Of a stretch of DNA of 33,571 nt, positions 1-7,864 are shown piece after piece (within the stretch, counting starts at the first letter, position 1; every line of letters starts with the position of its first letter). The position numbers and the translations under genes were made by a program. The notes under the pieces are model-generated. The model made no database searches, was not told where the DNA came from, and was given only the letters and a program-made list of their open reading frames with translations. This DNA is from Opitutales bacterium (GTDB lineage Bacteria; Verrucomicrobiota; Verrucomicrobiia; Opitutales; T3Sed10-336): the NCBI GenBank assembly GCA_022565335.1, contig JAIUMY010000030.1, positions 1-33,571 on the forward strand, in the 5' to 3' direction.

Positions 1-60
1 CGCTTGGGGCAAAAAGCGAACGGGGGCCTTGCGCCCCTGAGCGCAATGCTTCGGAAAACA
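1..60. repeat. Hairpin repeat copy A (cut by window start)
   Basis: First of three related intergenic copies. It has a GC-rich hairpin with a 5-bp stem and 5-nt loop: GGGGC at 23-27, loop 28-32, GCCCC at 33-37. The hairpin is preceded by AGCGAACGG and followed by TGAGCGCAA. The stretch CGCTTGGGGCAAAAA at the window edge recurs in copy C at 204. The left boundary is unknown. Confidence 0.7.
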
Positions 61-77
61 GAAATGTCGCCCCTTTT

Positions 78-150
78 CGACAGCGAGCGGGGACTTTATG
101 TCCCTGCGCGCAACACTCCGGAGGCCACGGAAAAACCCTAGTCTCACACA
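78..150. repeat. Hairpin repeat copy B
   Basis: Second, more diverged copy. The hairpin is GGGAC at 90-94, loop 95-99, GTCCC at 100-104, flanked by AGCGAGCGG and TGCGCGCAA. Relative to copies A and C one stem pair has changed from G-C to A-T on both arms, so pairing is kept. Its right part ends in CCCTAGTCTCACA (136-148), which is shared with copy C. Confidence 0.65.
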
Positions 151-203
151 AGTGGCGCCCCCAGCGGAGCTGGAATATACGATTAAGAGACTCGCAAGGT
201 CCC

Positions 204-290
204 CGCTTGGGGCAAAAAAGCGAACGGGGGCCTTGTGCCCCTGCGCGCAATACTTCTGGTGCCTCGGAAGCACCCTAGTCTCACATTACG
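204..290. repeat. Hairpin repeat copy C
   Basis: Third copy, nearly identical to copy A over its first 50 bases. The main hairpin is GGGGC at 227-231, loop 232-236, GCCCC at 237-241. A second hairpin follows, GGTGC at 258-262 with GCACC at 270-274. Its tail repeats CCCTAGTCTCACA (273-285) of copy B. It lies just downstream of the stop codon of the minus-strand gene ending at 316, so it could also serve as its 3' end. Confidence 0.7.
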
Positions 291-315
291 TCCGGCGGAT
301 CCCCGGGGTTTCGTT

Positions 316-3300
316 TCAGCATTTACCAAGCTTCTGTTTATCCATCGACAAGTCCACCCAAGGGTGATTCTCCTCGATTTGTTTGTAAAGAGTTCTTAGG
401 AATTCCTCGTCTTTGTGAAGCGTGCGAAGCATGGATTTTTGATGTACCCGGTAACGGCAAAGGCATTTGGGAATTCTTTGCGCAGGTAATCCTGCTTCGG
501 CGAATTTGCACCAGAAGTCAAAATCCTCCCAGCTGAAGAGATCTTTAGAGGAGGTATAGCCGCCTAGAGAAATCCAAACTTCCTTCCGTATCAGAGCCAT
601 GGCATCGACAAAATTTCCGGCGGCAAGAAGGTGAGGGTTCCAGTCAAAATTCTCGACTTCGGTTTGGACATCGCCATAAAACTCGATGCCGGTATAGGCC
701 ATGGCGGCTCCTGCACTTTCAATGCCCTGCAAACACCGTTCCAAGCATTCGGGGAGGAGGTTGTTGTCGGGGTCGAGAGGGAAAATAAACTCGGTTTCGG
801 CTTGATCGAATCCATTGTTTCGGGTGATGCCCAATTTTCGGTTCCTGGTGTTTTGCAGAAACTTGGTAGAACCGAAGCGGCTTTCATTCTCTTCCAGCCA
901 TGAACGCACCACGGGGACGGGATCATCGGTGGAAGAGTCGTCGACAATGATGAGGTCAAGGTCCCCGAGGGTCTGGGCTTTGAGTGATTCCAGCGCTTCA
1001 ATGACATATTGGCGATAATTGTATAAGGGCAGGACCACGGTGACGCGGCTGTTAAGGTGTCGGATCGAGGAAAACAAGGTCCGGACAGGCGTGGTCGCAG
1101 GTTTTGGGGTATAAAGGCCGGGTAATTGATCTTTGCTTTGGGGGAGGAAGGTTTGCGAGAGGTGGAAAATTGATCGGGTCAGGGCCGCGAGGGTTTGGCG
1201 AAGAAGGATTTGCCGCCGATAGGGACCAAAGGTCCAGAGCACTGATTGATGGGCGCGTTGCCCCATTTTTTTTCGCAAGTTTGCGTCGGAGACCAACTGT
1301 TGAAGTTTCTCGAACCACTCTTTGGGATCCTTTGCCAAAAAGCCGTTCTCCCCAGACTGAATGGCTTCCTGATAGGGGATGGTGGGAGAGGCGATGGTGG
1401 GAACCTGAACCAGAGCCGCCTCGAAGAATTTCAACTCACTTTTCGCCTCGCAGAAAAGGTTGCCGGTTTCCAGAGGGGCAAGGTTGATGGAAAAGCGCGC
1501 GTATTCGGAGAGCAGATTTTCCACAGGGACCATTTCCCGGTGTTCGATACGGTCGGCAAAGGCCCTCAGTTCTGGAAATTCATCCAGCAGAAGAGCATTG
1601 GGAAAAACAACGAGGCGGGTTTGTGGATACTTTTTTAAAATCTCAACCAATGCGGGAATGATCGTTCTAAAGTCCCGCTGGTGGGTTTTGGTGCCGCCGG
1701 CATAGCCTATGCGAATGATCCCATCATCGGGTTTTTCCTGGTGCCGGGCTTTGCGGGCTTTAATGAGGCATTCGGAGGAGAAGGAGTTGGGTATAAGGTG
1801 CCCGGGTTTCCGGTAGGCTCTCATCTGGGCGAGTAACGGACGGGTCGGGGCGGTTACTTTTTGGGCTTGGAGGAGAACTTTTTGGATACTTTTAAAATGT
1901 TCGGAAACCTTGTCCGGGTTGAGTGCTCCCGTGCGGATAGCGTCGATTTTTTCCGGATTGGCCATTTTCGGCAAAAACATCAGATCGTCGATATCGTAGA
2001 TCAAGGGAATGGCGAGAGCTCTGGCTAAGTGAATCCACTGCCCTAAAGGCTGGGTCCATTGGCAGCGCCACAGCCAAAGAACATCGTAGTCAGTCGGCCT
2101 CAAAGTGGTTTGATCGATTTTTTCCGCTGGGAGGATATCGGACTCATAAAAATCCCGGGGGAGGGCGTTAGCCATACGATTGATACGATAAACCTGTCCC
2201 TGGGGAAAATCCTCACCGACGATAAAGAGAATTCTTTGTTTGGAGGCATTGTGATCTATGTTCCTGGATGAGGGCTCTGTTTGTCGGTGGGAAAGATGGG
2301 TCGATCTTTTCTTGGTGTGAGGAATTTGCTTAGGATGGGCTATACGGCCTTCTTTCCAACCCCACAGCCAATAATGTAAAAAGGGCTCGATTTCGTTCTT
2401 TTCAATATCCGGATACCGGCTTATATACGACGAGACGGAAAATTCGGGGGAAGGGTCCCGACCTTCCCGCCAACCGGAGCTGAGATAATGCAACAAGGGG
2501 TTTGTTCCTGCGGGAATAGCTTCATGATTTTTCTCCCTGTAATAGGAGAAATCAAAGAGATTGTTGCGGAGGATAAGGTCGAGCCCTTTGCGTAAGGAAT
2601 TTTTACCCAAACCCAGTGGCAATTCAGCTAGGCGGGGATGAAGTTTGGTGAAGCGGGAAAAAGGTCCTGACCAAAAGGGCGATGGCAAATAGGTCTTGCG
2701 GAAGTCTGAGCCGAGGCGCTCATTCAATGGCTGATTTGAATTTGAAAAACCCTTCCCCTCCGAATCGTTGGAGAGGTTTGACTCAGCGAGCAATTCTTCG
2801 ATCTCTTCCTTTTGCGCAAGAGCATTTCTTGCCTCTTCCCTGGCCTGCGCCAATTGATCGATCAGGTCGCGGGTATGTTGCACCGCGCTGGCCAAAGGTC
2901 TTTTTATGGCGTCCGGATCGGTATCGATTTTTGCCCGCAGGATCAGTTGGCTTTGGGGGCAAGGCAGAGGGTTCCCGGGCAAGGTCAGTTCCAGACCTTG
3001 TTCAGGGGAAAGGAGAAGGAATTCGTTTCGCGAAAGCCGCTGGTTTTGGCCCTGGGGTTTGATCGTGGCCGGGTCGAGAAATTTTCTTTCGAGGCCGGAG
3101 GGATAGCCGGATTCAAGAACTATCGTTTGGGTTTGGATCGTTGCCAGGGGAGAATGTATGGAGAGACGTACGGTAATTCCTTCTGGTGGAATGGGAAAGG
3201 GGATATGAAAGATAGCCTCGCTCCAACTTCCGGGGGCCAGGTAAATTTCATTGAATTTGGCTTGGTCCGGATTTTCGGAAGGAAGGTGCAAAGCCAAACC

Positions 3301-4218
3301 TACTAAAGGTTCATAAAGATCCCCCGGGGGATCTTTATCGTTCATCTTCTTAGGTGAAAAAGTTTTTTGTCGATGAAGGAAACCCTTCAGGTGTTGTGTG
3401 ATGGCAGGCTCGTGGTGGTCGAAGGGTTCGGTCTTGCCCGCCATAAGATCGTAATAAAGTTCAGTGAGAAAGGTGGTTGATCCGTCGGTGTTGCCCTTGG
3501 AAGGGCGATTGTGGCGGAGTTTTTTTTGCAAAGTTGATTCCAGAAAAGCGGGCTCGTTCCATTTTGTAAGGATGTCTTTGGGGAGAGGCAACTTTTTGGA
3601 AAGGCCCACCAGGGTTGCCTTTGGCTCCGCCAAGAGGGTGTCGAAATCAATTTGTCTGGTTTTTTCGGATACGAAATTTTCCCATAAATCACGATTATAG
3701 AAGTACCAGAGCCAAAGCCCGGTTTTCAATGTAAGAGCGTTCCGCTTTTGCAGCGATTTGGCGGTTGCTTCGGGATGCCGGAGAACGGGTAGGGGAATCG
3801 GGGTCCATCCTTCTTTTCGGGCCGCTTCCGCCCAGATGGGATAAAGTCGGCTAAGCCTTGGATCCTTGATTCCGGCAAGGGGCAGATAATGGGGGAATAG
3901 GGTAGTCAGAACTTCTTGAATTTTGGCGACGAACCCTTTGTTGCGAAGGGTCTTATGCCAATCCTTCGGAAGTGACTGAGGGGTGTCCCAGGTCAATCCC
4001 AGGGCATGGAGCATTTGTTCATTCAGGCCGACCACACCGGTTTGTTCCCAAAATCCCTTGGGGTTATCCTGTGCCGGTGGCAAAAGCGGTTTGCCCCAGG
4101 GGACTCCTGCTCTGGCAAAGAGGCCGGCAACGGCGGAGGTGCCGCTCCGGTGCATCCCCAAAACGAAAATCAATGAGCGTGGGGGAGGGTGAGGGGAATC
4201 GTTTTTGAGTGAATGCAT
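316..4218 (-). CDS. Sulfotransferase-GT4-GT2 fusion protein
   Basis: A 1300-residue multidomain protein. Residues 15-235 resemble a PAPS-dependent sulfotransferase, with the phosphosulfate-binding loop GMHRSGTSAV at 21-30 and a KDPRLSRLYP segment at 118-127. Residues 450-480 look like a short coiled coil. Residues 555-625 hold two copies of the HYL..GW.EGR repeat often found beside glycosyltransferase domains. A GT4-like domain spans about 661-1020 (YDIDD at 741-745). A GT2 domain runs from 1059 to about 1275, with DDSSTDD near 1093 and DPD at 1149-1151 for metal and nucleotide-sugar binding. There is no signal peptide, so it is probably cytosolic. The ATG at 4218 lies 15 bp after the aminotransferase stop, so it is last in the leftward operon. 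Probable role: adding and sulfating sugars of the surface glycan. Specificities are unknown. Confidence 0.9.
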   Translation of the reverse strand: MHSLKNDSPHPPPRSLIFVLGMHRSGTSAVAGLFARAGVPWGKPLLPPAQDNPKGFWEQTGVVGLNEQMLHALGLTWDTPQSLPKDWHKTLRNKGFVAKIQEVLTTLFPHYLPLAGIKDPRLSRLYPIWAEAARKEGWTPIPLPVLRHPEATAKSLQKRNALTLKTGLWLWYFYNRDLWENFVSEKTRQIDFDTLLAEPKATLVGLSKKLPLPKDILTKWNEPAFLESTLQKKLRHNRPSKGNTDGSTTFLTELYYDLMAGKTEPFDHHEPAITQHLKGFLHRQKTFSPKKMNDKDPPGDLYEPLVGLALHLPSENPDQAKFNEIYLAPGSWSEAIFHIPFPIPPEGITVRLSIHSPLATIQTQTIVLESGYPSGLERKFLDPATIKPQGQNQRLSRNEFLLLSPEQGLELTLPGNPLPCPQSQLILRAKIDTDPDAIKRPLASAVQHTRDLIDQLAQAREEARNALAQKEEIEELLAESNLSNDSEGKGFSNSNQPLNERLGSDFRKTYLPSPFWSGPFSRFTKLHPRLAELPLGLGKNSLRKGLDLILRNNLFDFSYYREKNHEAIPAGTNPLLHYLSSGWREGRDPSPEFSVSSYISRYPDIEKNEIEPFLHYWLWGWKEGRIAHPKQIPHTKKRSTHLSHRQTEPSSRNIDHNASKQRILFIVGEDFPQGQVYRINRMANALPRDFYESDILPAEKIDQTTLRPTDYDVLWLWRCQWTQPLGQWIHLARALAIPLIYDIDDLMFLPKMANPEKIDAIRTGALNPDKVSEHFKSIQKVLLQAQKVTAPTRPLLAQMRAYRKPGHLIPNSFSSECLIKARKARHQEKPDDGIIRIGYAGGTKTHQRDFRTIIPALVEILKKYPQTRLVVFPNALLLDEFPELRAFADRIEHREMVPVENLLSEYARFSINLAPLETGNLFCEAKSELKFFEAALVQVPTIASPTIPYQEAIQSGENGFLAKDPKEWFEKLQQLVSDANLRKKMGQRAHQSVLWTFGPYRRQILLRQTLAALTRSIFHLSQTFLPQSKDQLPGLYTPKPATTPVRTLFSSIRHLNSRVTVVLPLYNYRQYVIEALESLKAQTLGDLDLIIVDDSSTDDPVPVVRSWLEENESRFGSTKFLQNTRNRKLGITRNNGFDQAETEFIFPLDPDNNLLPECLERCLQGIESAGAAMAYTGIEFYGDVQTEVENFDWNPHLLAAGNFVDAMALIRKEVWISLGGYTSSKDLFSWEDFDFWCKFAEAGLPAQRIPKCLCRYRVHQKSMLRTLHKDEEFLRTLYKQIEENHPWVDLSMDKQKLGKC

Positions 4219-4233
4219 GAGAGCGAAAGGGCT

Positions 4234-5445
4234 TTAGGCATTCCTGAAGTTTTTCAGGGCACGATCTATCTTGGTCAGCGATTCCTCTAAAATGGCGTCA
4301 GTGTGTTGCAGGCCAATGAACCAATTGTGGTGGGGGTGTAGGAAAACGCCTTCACGCAATACGGCGGAGCAAAAGTCTTGCTGTCGGGCGGCCCATTGGG
4401 GCTCGCCAATCCTGAGAAATGGCATCGCCGGGGTGCCGGAGTAGACCAGAGGGACGCCATGTTTCTTTCCCAGGTCCAGAAAGGCCTCAACCCATGTTTG
4501 GCCTTTTTGTAGAATCGTGGCTGGCCCATCAGTTTGTTCAAGAATTTCAATGGTTTTGAGGGCCGCAGCCATGGGGGCGGGGTTATTCCAGAAGCTGCCG
4601 GTGGCAAAAACCCGTGAGGCGGCCGGTTTCAGGCTTTGCCGGCCCACCGCGGCCGATAGGGCGTATCCGTTGGCCAGGGCTTTGGAGTAGCAGGAAAGGT
4701 CGGGCTGGCAGTTGAAATACCGGTGGCTCCCCCCAAGATGATGGCGGAAGCCGCAGCGAACATCGTCTAGGATCCATAGGGCTCCCTCTTGGTCGCATTG
4801 GTTGCGAATAGTTTTCAAGAAGGTTGGGTCGGGCAAGCTTTGGTCGGCGAACACCGGATGGTCAAATGGAGTGGAGATCACGGCGGCGATTTGGCCGCGT
4901 TTCTCGGCGAAAATTTTCTCCAGGGCCAGGGGATCATTCCACGGGCAGATAAGAGTGTACTTCTTTTCTTCCGGAAGGGCGCCGGCGTAGGCATCGCTGC
5001 ACCAAGCTTCTGTTCCGTGGTAGGCTTGGCTGAATTTGATCAGGTAAGGTTTGCCGGTGTGTTCACGAGCCACCCGGGTGGCCCAATAGGTCATGTCCGC
5101 TCCGTTTTTGCCGAAGAATGCCCAGTCGGCGAAATCAATCAGGGAGACTAATTTTTCCGCAAGGCGGACCGTCCACTCGGTCGGATGATTGAAGCAATTT
5201 CCGTTCCGGGCGACTTGAGTGAAGGCTTCATCGACGGCTGGATGGGCCGCTCCGAGGATCAGGGGGCCGTACCCGCACATGAAATCAATCAAACGGTGGC
5301 CTTCGATATCTTCATAAATGGCGCCTTCCGCTCGCCGGGCAAAGGCGGGAAAGGTTCCCGGGACGGTCAGGGCCGGGTTTTGGTGTCCGGGAATCCCTCC
5401 TGGCAGGAGGTCGCAGGCTTTCTGGAGAAGTTCCTCGGGAGTCAT
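4234..5445 (-). CDS. Class III PLP aminotransferase, glutamate-1-semialdehyde aminomutase-like
   Basis: A 403-residue fold-type I PLP enzyme of aminotransferase class III, closest in feel to glutamate-1-semialdehyde 2,1-aminomutase (HemL). Visible family features are the N-terminal LLPGGIPGHQNP segment, the GYGPLILGAAHP region, the DDVRCGFR segment that holds the PLP-nitrogen-contacting aspartate, and SKALANGYALSA with the likely Schiff-base lysine. Length is normal. Its start overlaps the stop of the SCP2-like gene by 4 bp (ATGA at 5442-5445). Embedding in a glycan/lipid operon argues against a role in haem synthesis. It more likely aminates or isomerises a sugar or lipid intermediate. The substrate cannot be read from the sequence. 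Confidence 0.88.
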   Translation of the reverse strand: MTPEELLQKACDLLPGGIPGHQNPALTVPGTFPAFARRAEGAIYEDIEGHRLIDFMCGYGPLILGAAHPAVDEAFTQVARNGNCFNHPTEWTVRLAEKLVSLIDFADWAFFGKNGADMTYWATRVAREHTGKPYLIKFSQAYHGTEAWCSDAYAGALPEEKKYTLICPWNDPLALEKIFAEKRGQIAAVISTPFDHPVFADQSLPDPTFLKTIRNQCDQEGALWILDDVRCGFRHHLGGSHRYFNCQPDLSCYSKALANGYALSAAVGRQSLKPAASRVFATGSFWNNPAPMAAALKTIEILEQTDGPATILQKGQTWVEAFLDLGKKHGVPLVYSGTPAMPFLRIGEPQWAARQQDFCSAVLREGVFLHPHHNWFIGLQHTDAILEESLTKIDRALKNFRNA

Positions 5446-6248
5446 TGTGGTTTCAGATAGGGGTCGATGCGGGCAAAGACAGGTTCCAGTTTGTCCAGTA
5501 GGGGGGTGTGGCCGCGTAGGCGAATCGTTCGGAGGTTGACCATCGCCAGGGTGTCAACATTTCCGGAAAGAGCTTCCAGCGCGGCGGCCTCGCTGGCAAA
5601 TTCCAGAGAGGCCCCCGGTGAACGGGGTGGTGCGCCCCGACCCCAATGGCAGATGCCTCCGCGTCGTTCAAGCCAGGCTTTCATGTCGGTGGAGGCAATG
5701 GAAAAATCAATGAGCCAGTCACCGCTGGTTGCGAAGAGGTTTTTGGAGAATGTCTCTTTGTTGATCAGTTCCGCGCCAGCGGCCATGACACAGCCGAGGG
5801 TCAGGCGAATGTGAATGGATCGGGCAAGGGAGGATTCCAGACCGCGTTCGATGAGGTTCCGGGAAGAGAGTAATCCTTCCTGCAAGAGGCCGGCAAGGGC
5901 GGAAAACGCCTGTAAGTCCCCTAAGCGGGTTGCGCCGCGTGAGGGAAGGGGGAGGGCGAATCCTTTGCCGTTGAATTGGTGGTTTAACTGGGAAAGGGAA
6001 AGGTAGCGGAGAATGATTTGGGGTCGAAGGGCGGGATTCCGGAAAAACCGGCAGCGTCCCTTGGAAAAGTACAAATCAGCTTGCAGGGAACCGGATTGTA
6101 AGCGCAGGGAAAACGAATGGTGCCCAAGCTTTGCCCGGGCCAAGGGGCAGTGCTTCAGTAGGTCGGAGAAACCTGGTAAGACCGCATACAGGTAGAGGTT
6201 TGCCAAAAGCTCCGGTTTTTTTTCCAAAGGTGCGAAAAGTAAACTCAT
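5442..6248 (-). CDS. Tandem SCP2-like (sterol carrier protein-like) protein
   Basis: A 268-residue protein without signal peptide. Two stretches resemble SCP2-type lipid-binding folds. The first is near residues 45-110 (SGSLQADLYFSKG, then a segment ending in LPLPSRG). The second is at the C-terminus, about 205-268, with LEFASEAAALEALSGN followed by VNLRTIRLRGHTPLLDKLEP and a PYLK end typical of the family. SCP2 domains bind hydrophobic ligands such as acyl chains and sterols. It is joined by 4-bp ATGA overlaps to both the upstream GT28 gene and the downstream aminotransferase gene, so the three are probably made together. Presenting a lipid to one of these enzymes is an inference. The fold call rests on pattern memory only. 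Confidence 0.6.
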   Translation of the reverse strand: MSLLFAPLEKKPELLANLYLYAVLPGFSDLLKHCPLARAKLGHHSFSLRLQSGSLQADLYFSKGRCRFFRNPALRPQIILRYLSLSQLNHQFNGKGFALPLPSRGATRLGDLQAFSALAGLLQEGLLSSRNLIERGLESSLARSIHIRLTLGCVMAAGAELINKETFSKNLFATSGDWLIDFSIASTDMKAWLERRGGICHWGRGAPPRSPGASLEFASEAAALEALSGNVDTLAMVNLRTIRLRGHTPLLDKLEPVFARIDPYLKPQ

Positions 6249-7417
6249 GGCAGGATTCGGTTGATGAGCGCTTCCGGGTTTTGATTTTTAGCAAGATCGG
6301 CAAAGGCCCGGCGGGTGTTATCAAGCAGACTGGTGCCTTCCTTCGAGTAGAGGAGGTAGTCGATTTGTGCGGCGGTATCTCTGATGCTTCGGGTTTGGGG
6401 TGTATTGATGCCCCGTTTGCGAAAAAACTTCAGCGTAATGCCCTCCTGGGGCATGATGCCGCCCAGTCCGTTAAACAATACCGGGCATCCGGACATAATC
6501 GCTTCGCAGGTGGTTCCGGTCCCGGGACGGATGAAAGCCAGATCGGCCGCGTGGAGCAGCGGTTGTAAATCCTTCTGGTAGCCCATGGGATACACTTTCA
6601 GGGGGTGAAGCCGGGGAATCAATGTTTTGAGGCGTTGGAGAGTTTTTTCGTTTTTTCCGCAGAGCGCGACGACTCCCGGGGATTTGCTCCGGCGGGCGAG
6701 GGCGCGCAGGATTTTTTCGTGCTGATTGGCACCATTGGCTCCGGTGCCCAAGAGCACGAGGGGGGTCTCTTGAAGATCGGGAAAGAGGGAGGCCCGCAAA
6801 TCGCGGCGGTTTGGTTTTTCGGCAAAAAATGAGGGGTTGAGCAAGAATCCGGAGACGAAGGTTTTTTCCGCGGCCAATCCCAGCTCCTGAGCGGCCTGAG
6901 CGCATTCTTGGGTAGCGGCAAAGAAACCGTTGGCCTTGGGGTTTACCCAATGTCGGCTAAAGCCGTAGCCTCCGTGCATTTCCCCGCAACACGTGTAGCA
7001 GGGAATCTCTTTCTCGAGGCAGGCTTTGGCTTCGGCAAAATAGGCGTGATTTAAGTGAGCGTGGACACTTATCAGGACATCCGGTTGAAAATCGTCCAGC
7101 ACTTCGCGGTAACGAAGGCGCGCCTTGGGCCGCAGGGAGTGCCTATGGAGAGACGCTTTTTCGAGAAAGGAAAAATAGCCGTGATGGAGAATCGGCCAAT
7201 GTCTTTGAATCCAGTTGTAGAGGTGGACCCCGAAGCGGTCCAGCGGCGAGCTTTCCTCCAGGGCTTGCCACTGTCTCGTTTCTACGGTTCCGGGGTGGGT
7301 TTTGGCGACCCATTGTTGCAGGGATCTGGCCCTCATGTCGTGGCCTCCGCCCGTGGAAGAGGAGAGGATGAGGACTTTTTTTCGAGCCGACGTTGAACTG
7401 GAGGGAGATTTAGACAA
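6245..7417 (-). CDS. GT28 glycosyltransferase, MGDG synthase/UgtP-like
   Basis: A 390-residue GT-B glycosyltransferase. The N-terminal STGGGHDMRARS motif (21-32) is characteristic of monogalactosyldiacylglycerol synthase and processive diacylglycerol glucosyltransferases. The C-terminal half carries LLGTGANGANQ (222-232) and RPGTGTTCEAIMSG (297-310), which form the nucleotide-sugar site. These enzymes transfer hexose from UDP-sugar to a lipid acceptor at the inner membrane face. No ATG lies upstream of the GGGH motif in a usable place, so the start is read as TTG at 7417. It heads the leftward operon and is divergent from the acyl carrier protein gene. A glycolipid product fits the neighbouring lipid genes. 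The acceptor is unknown. Confidence 0.85.
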   Translation of the reverse strand: MSKSPSSSTSARKKVLILSSSTGGGHDMRARSLQQWVAKTHPGTVETRQWQALEESSPLDRFGVHLYNWIQRHWPILHHGYFSFLEKASLHRHSLRPKARLRYREVLDDFQPDVLISVHAHLNHAYFAEAKACLEKEIPCYTCCGEMHGGYGFSRHWVNPKANGFFAATQECAQAAQELGLAAEKTFVSGFLLNPSFFAEKPNRRDLRASLFPDLQETPLVLLGTGANGANQHEKILRALARRSKSPGVVALCGKNEKTLQRLKTLIPRLHPLKVYPMGYQKDLQPLLHAADLAFIRPGTGTTCEAIMSGCPVLFNGLGGIMPQEGITLKFFRKRGINTPQTRSIRDTAAQIDYLLYSKEGTSLLDNTRRAFADLAKNQNPEALINRILP

Positions 7418-7489
7418 ATTTTCAAGTGGCGTGAGTAAGGTATCTTTTTACAGTTGCCAAAGCGAGTCTAGTCAAATTTTTTAAAGGGT
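7418..7489. promoter_or_regulatory. Divergent intergenic region of the lipid/glycan operons
   Basis: These 72 bp separate the leftward GT28 operon from the rightward ACP operon and should contain both promoters. The plus strand has TTGCCA near 7454, but no convincing -10 box follows. The region is T/A-rich near the ACP start. The regulatory role is inferred from gene orientation alone. Confidence 0.4.
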
Positions 7490-7864
7490 ATGTTTAGTGA
7501 TCGATTGGAAGAAGAGTTGCGGCGATGTCCGGAAGGAACCAGAGAGGCTTTGATAGCTTTCCTTGAGAATGGCAACTCCTCCGATTTTGAAACCTTTGCC
7601 CGGGGGATTTTAGTGCGAAATATTGATGAGGATTATCACGATGTTTTGCTTTCTGGTTCTGATGACCTTCGGTTTATGGAAGACCTTGGAGTGGATTCCC
7701 TTTCGATGATTGAGATTGCCATCAATTTTGAGGATGCCTTGGGCATTGCGCTGATCGATGATGAGCTCAAGGAAATGCGGACCTTGGGTGAAGTTAAAGA
7801 GCACTTGTTGAAGCGCTATCAGGAAAAAAACTCCCCTTCAGCAAAGAAGAGTAAAACCCCTTGA
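7490..7864 (+). CDS. Acyl carrier protein-like protein
   Basis: A 124-residue acidic protein with a classic carrier-protein motif, EDLGVDSLSMIEI at about 64-76. Ser70 is the expected 4'-phosphopantetheine attachment site. The downstream helix region (FEDALGIALIDDELKEMRTLGEVKEHLL) fits the ACP fold. It is longer than a housekeeping ACP (about 78 residues), with some 35 extra N-terminal residues and a basic, lysine-rich tail. It is first in a plus-strand operon with a ketosynthase and an SDR, so it probably carries the acyl chain for this local pathway, not for general fatty-acid synthesis. The start is ATG at 7490, preceded by a weak AAAGGG. The TGA overlaps the TTG of the next gene. Confidence 0.88.
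   Translation: MFSDRLEEELRRCPEGTREALIAFLENGNSSDFETFARGILVRNIDEDYHDVLLSGSDDLRFMEDLGVDSLSMIEIAINFEDALGIALIDDELKEMRTLGEVKEHLLKRYQEKNSPSAKKSKTP

Noticed and set aside
1-290. CRISPR array
   Set aside because: Only three imperfect copies with unequal spacing and internal hairpins, and no cas genes in the window.
98-367. 89-codon plus-strand open frame over the hairpin repeats
   Set aside because: It is built from repeat sequence, runs into the opposite-strand fusion gene, and has no ribosome site or recognisable domain.
4234-5445. Haem-pathway hemL
   Set aside because: The protein is aminomutase-like, but it is embedded by short overlaps in a glycolipid operon, so a haem role and the symbol are not supported.
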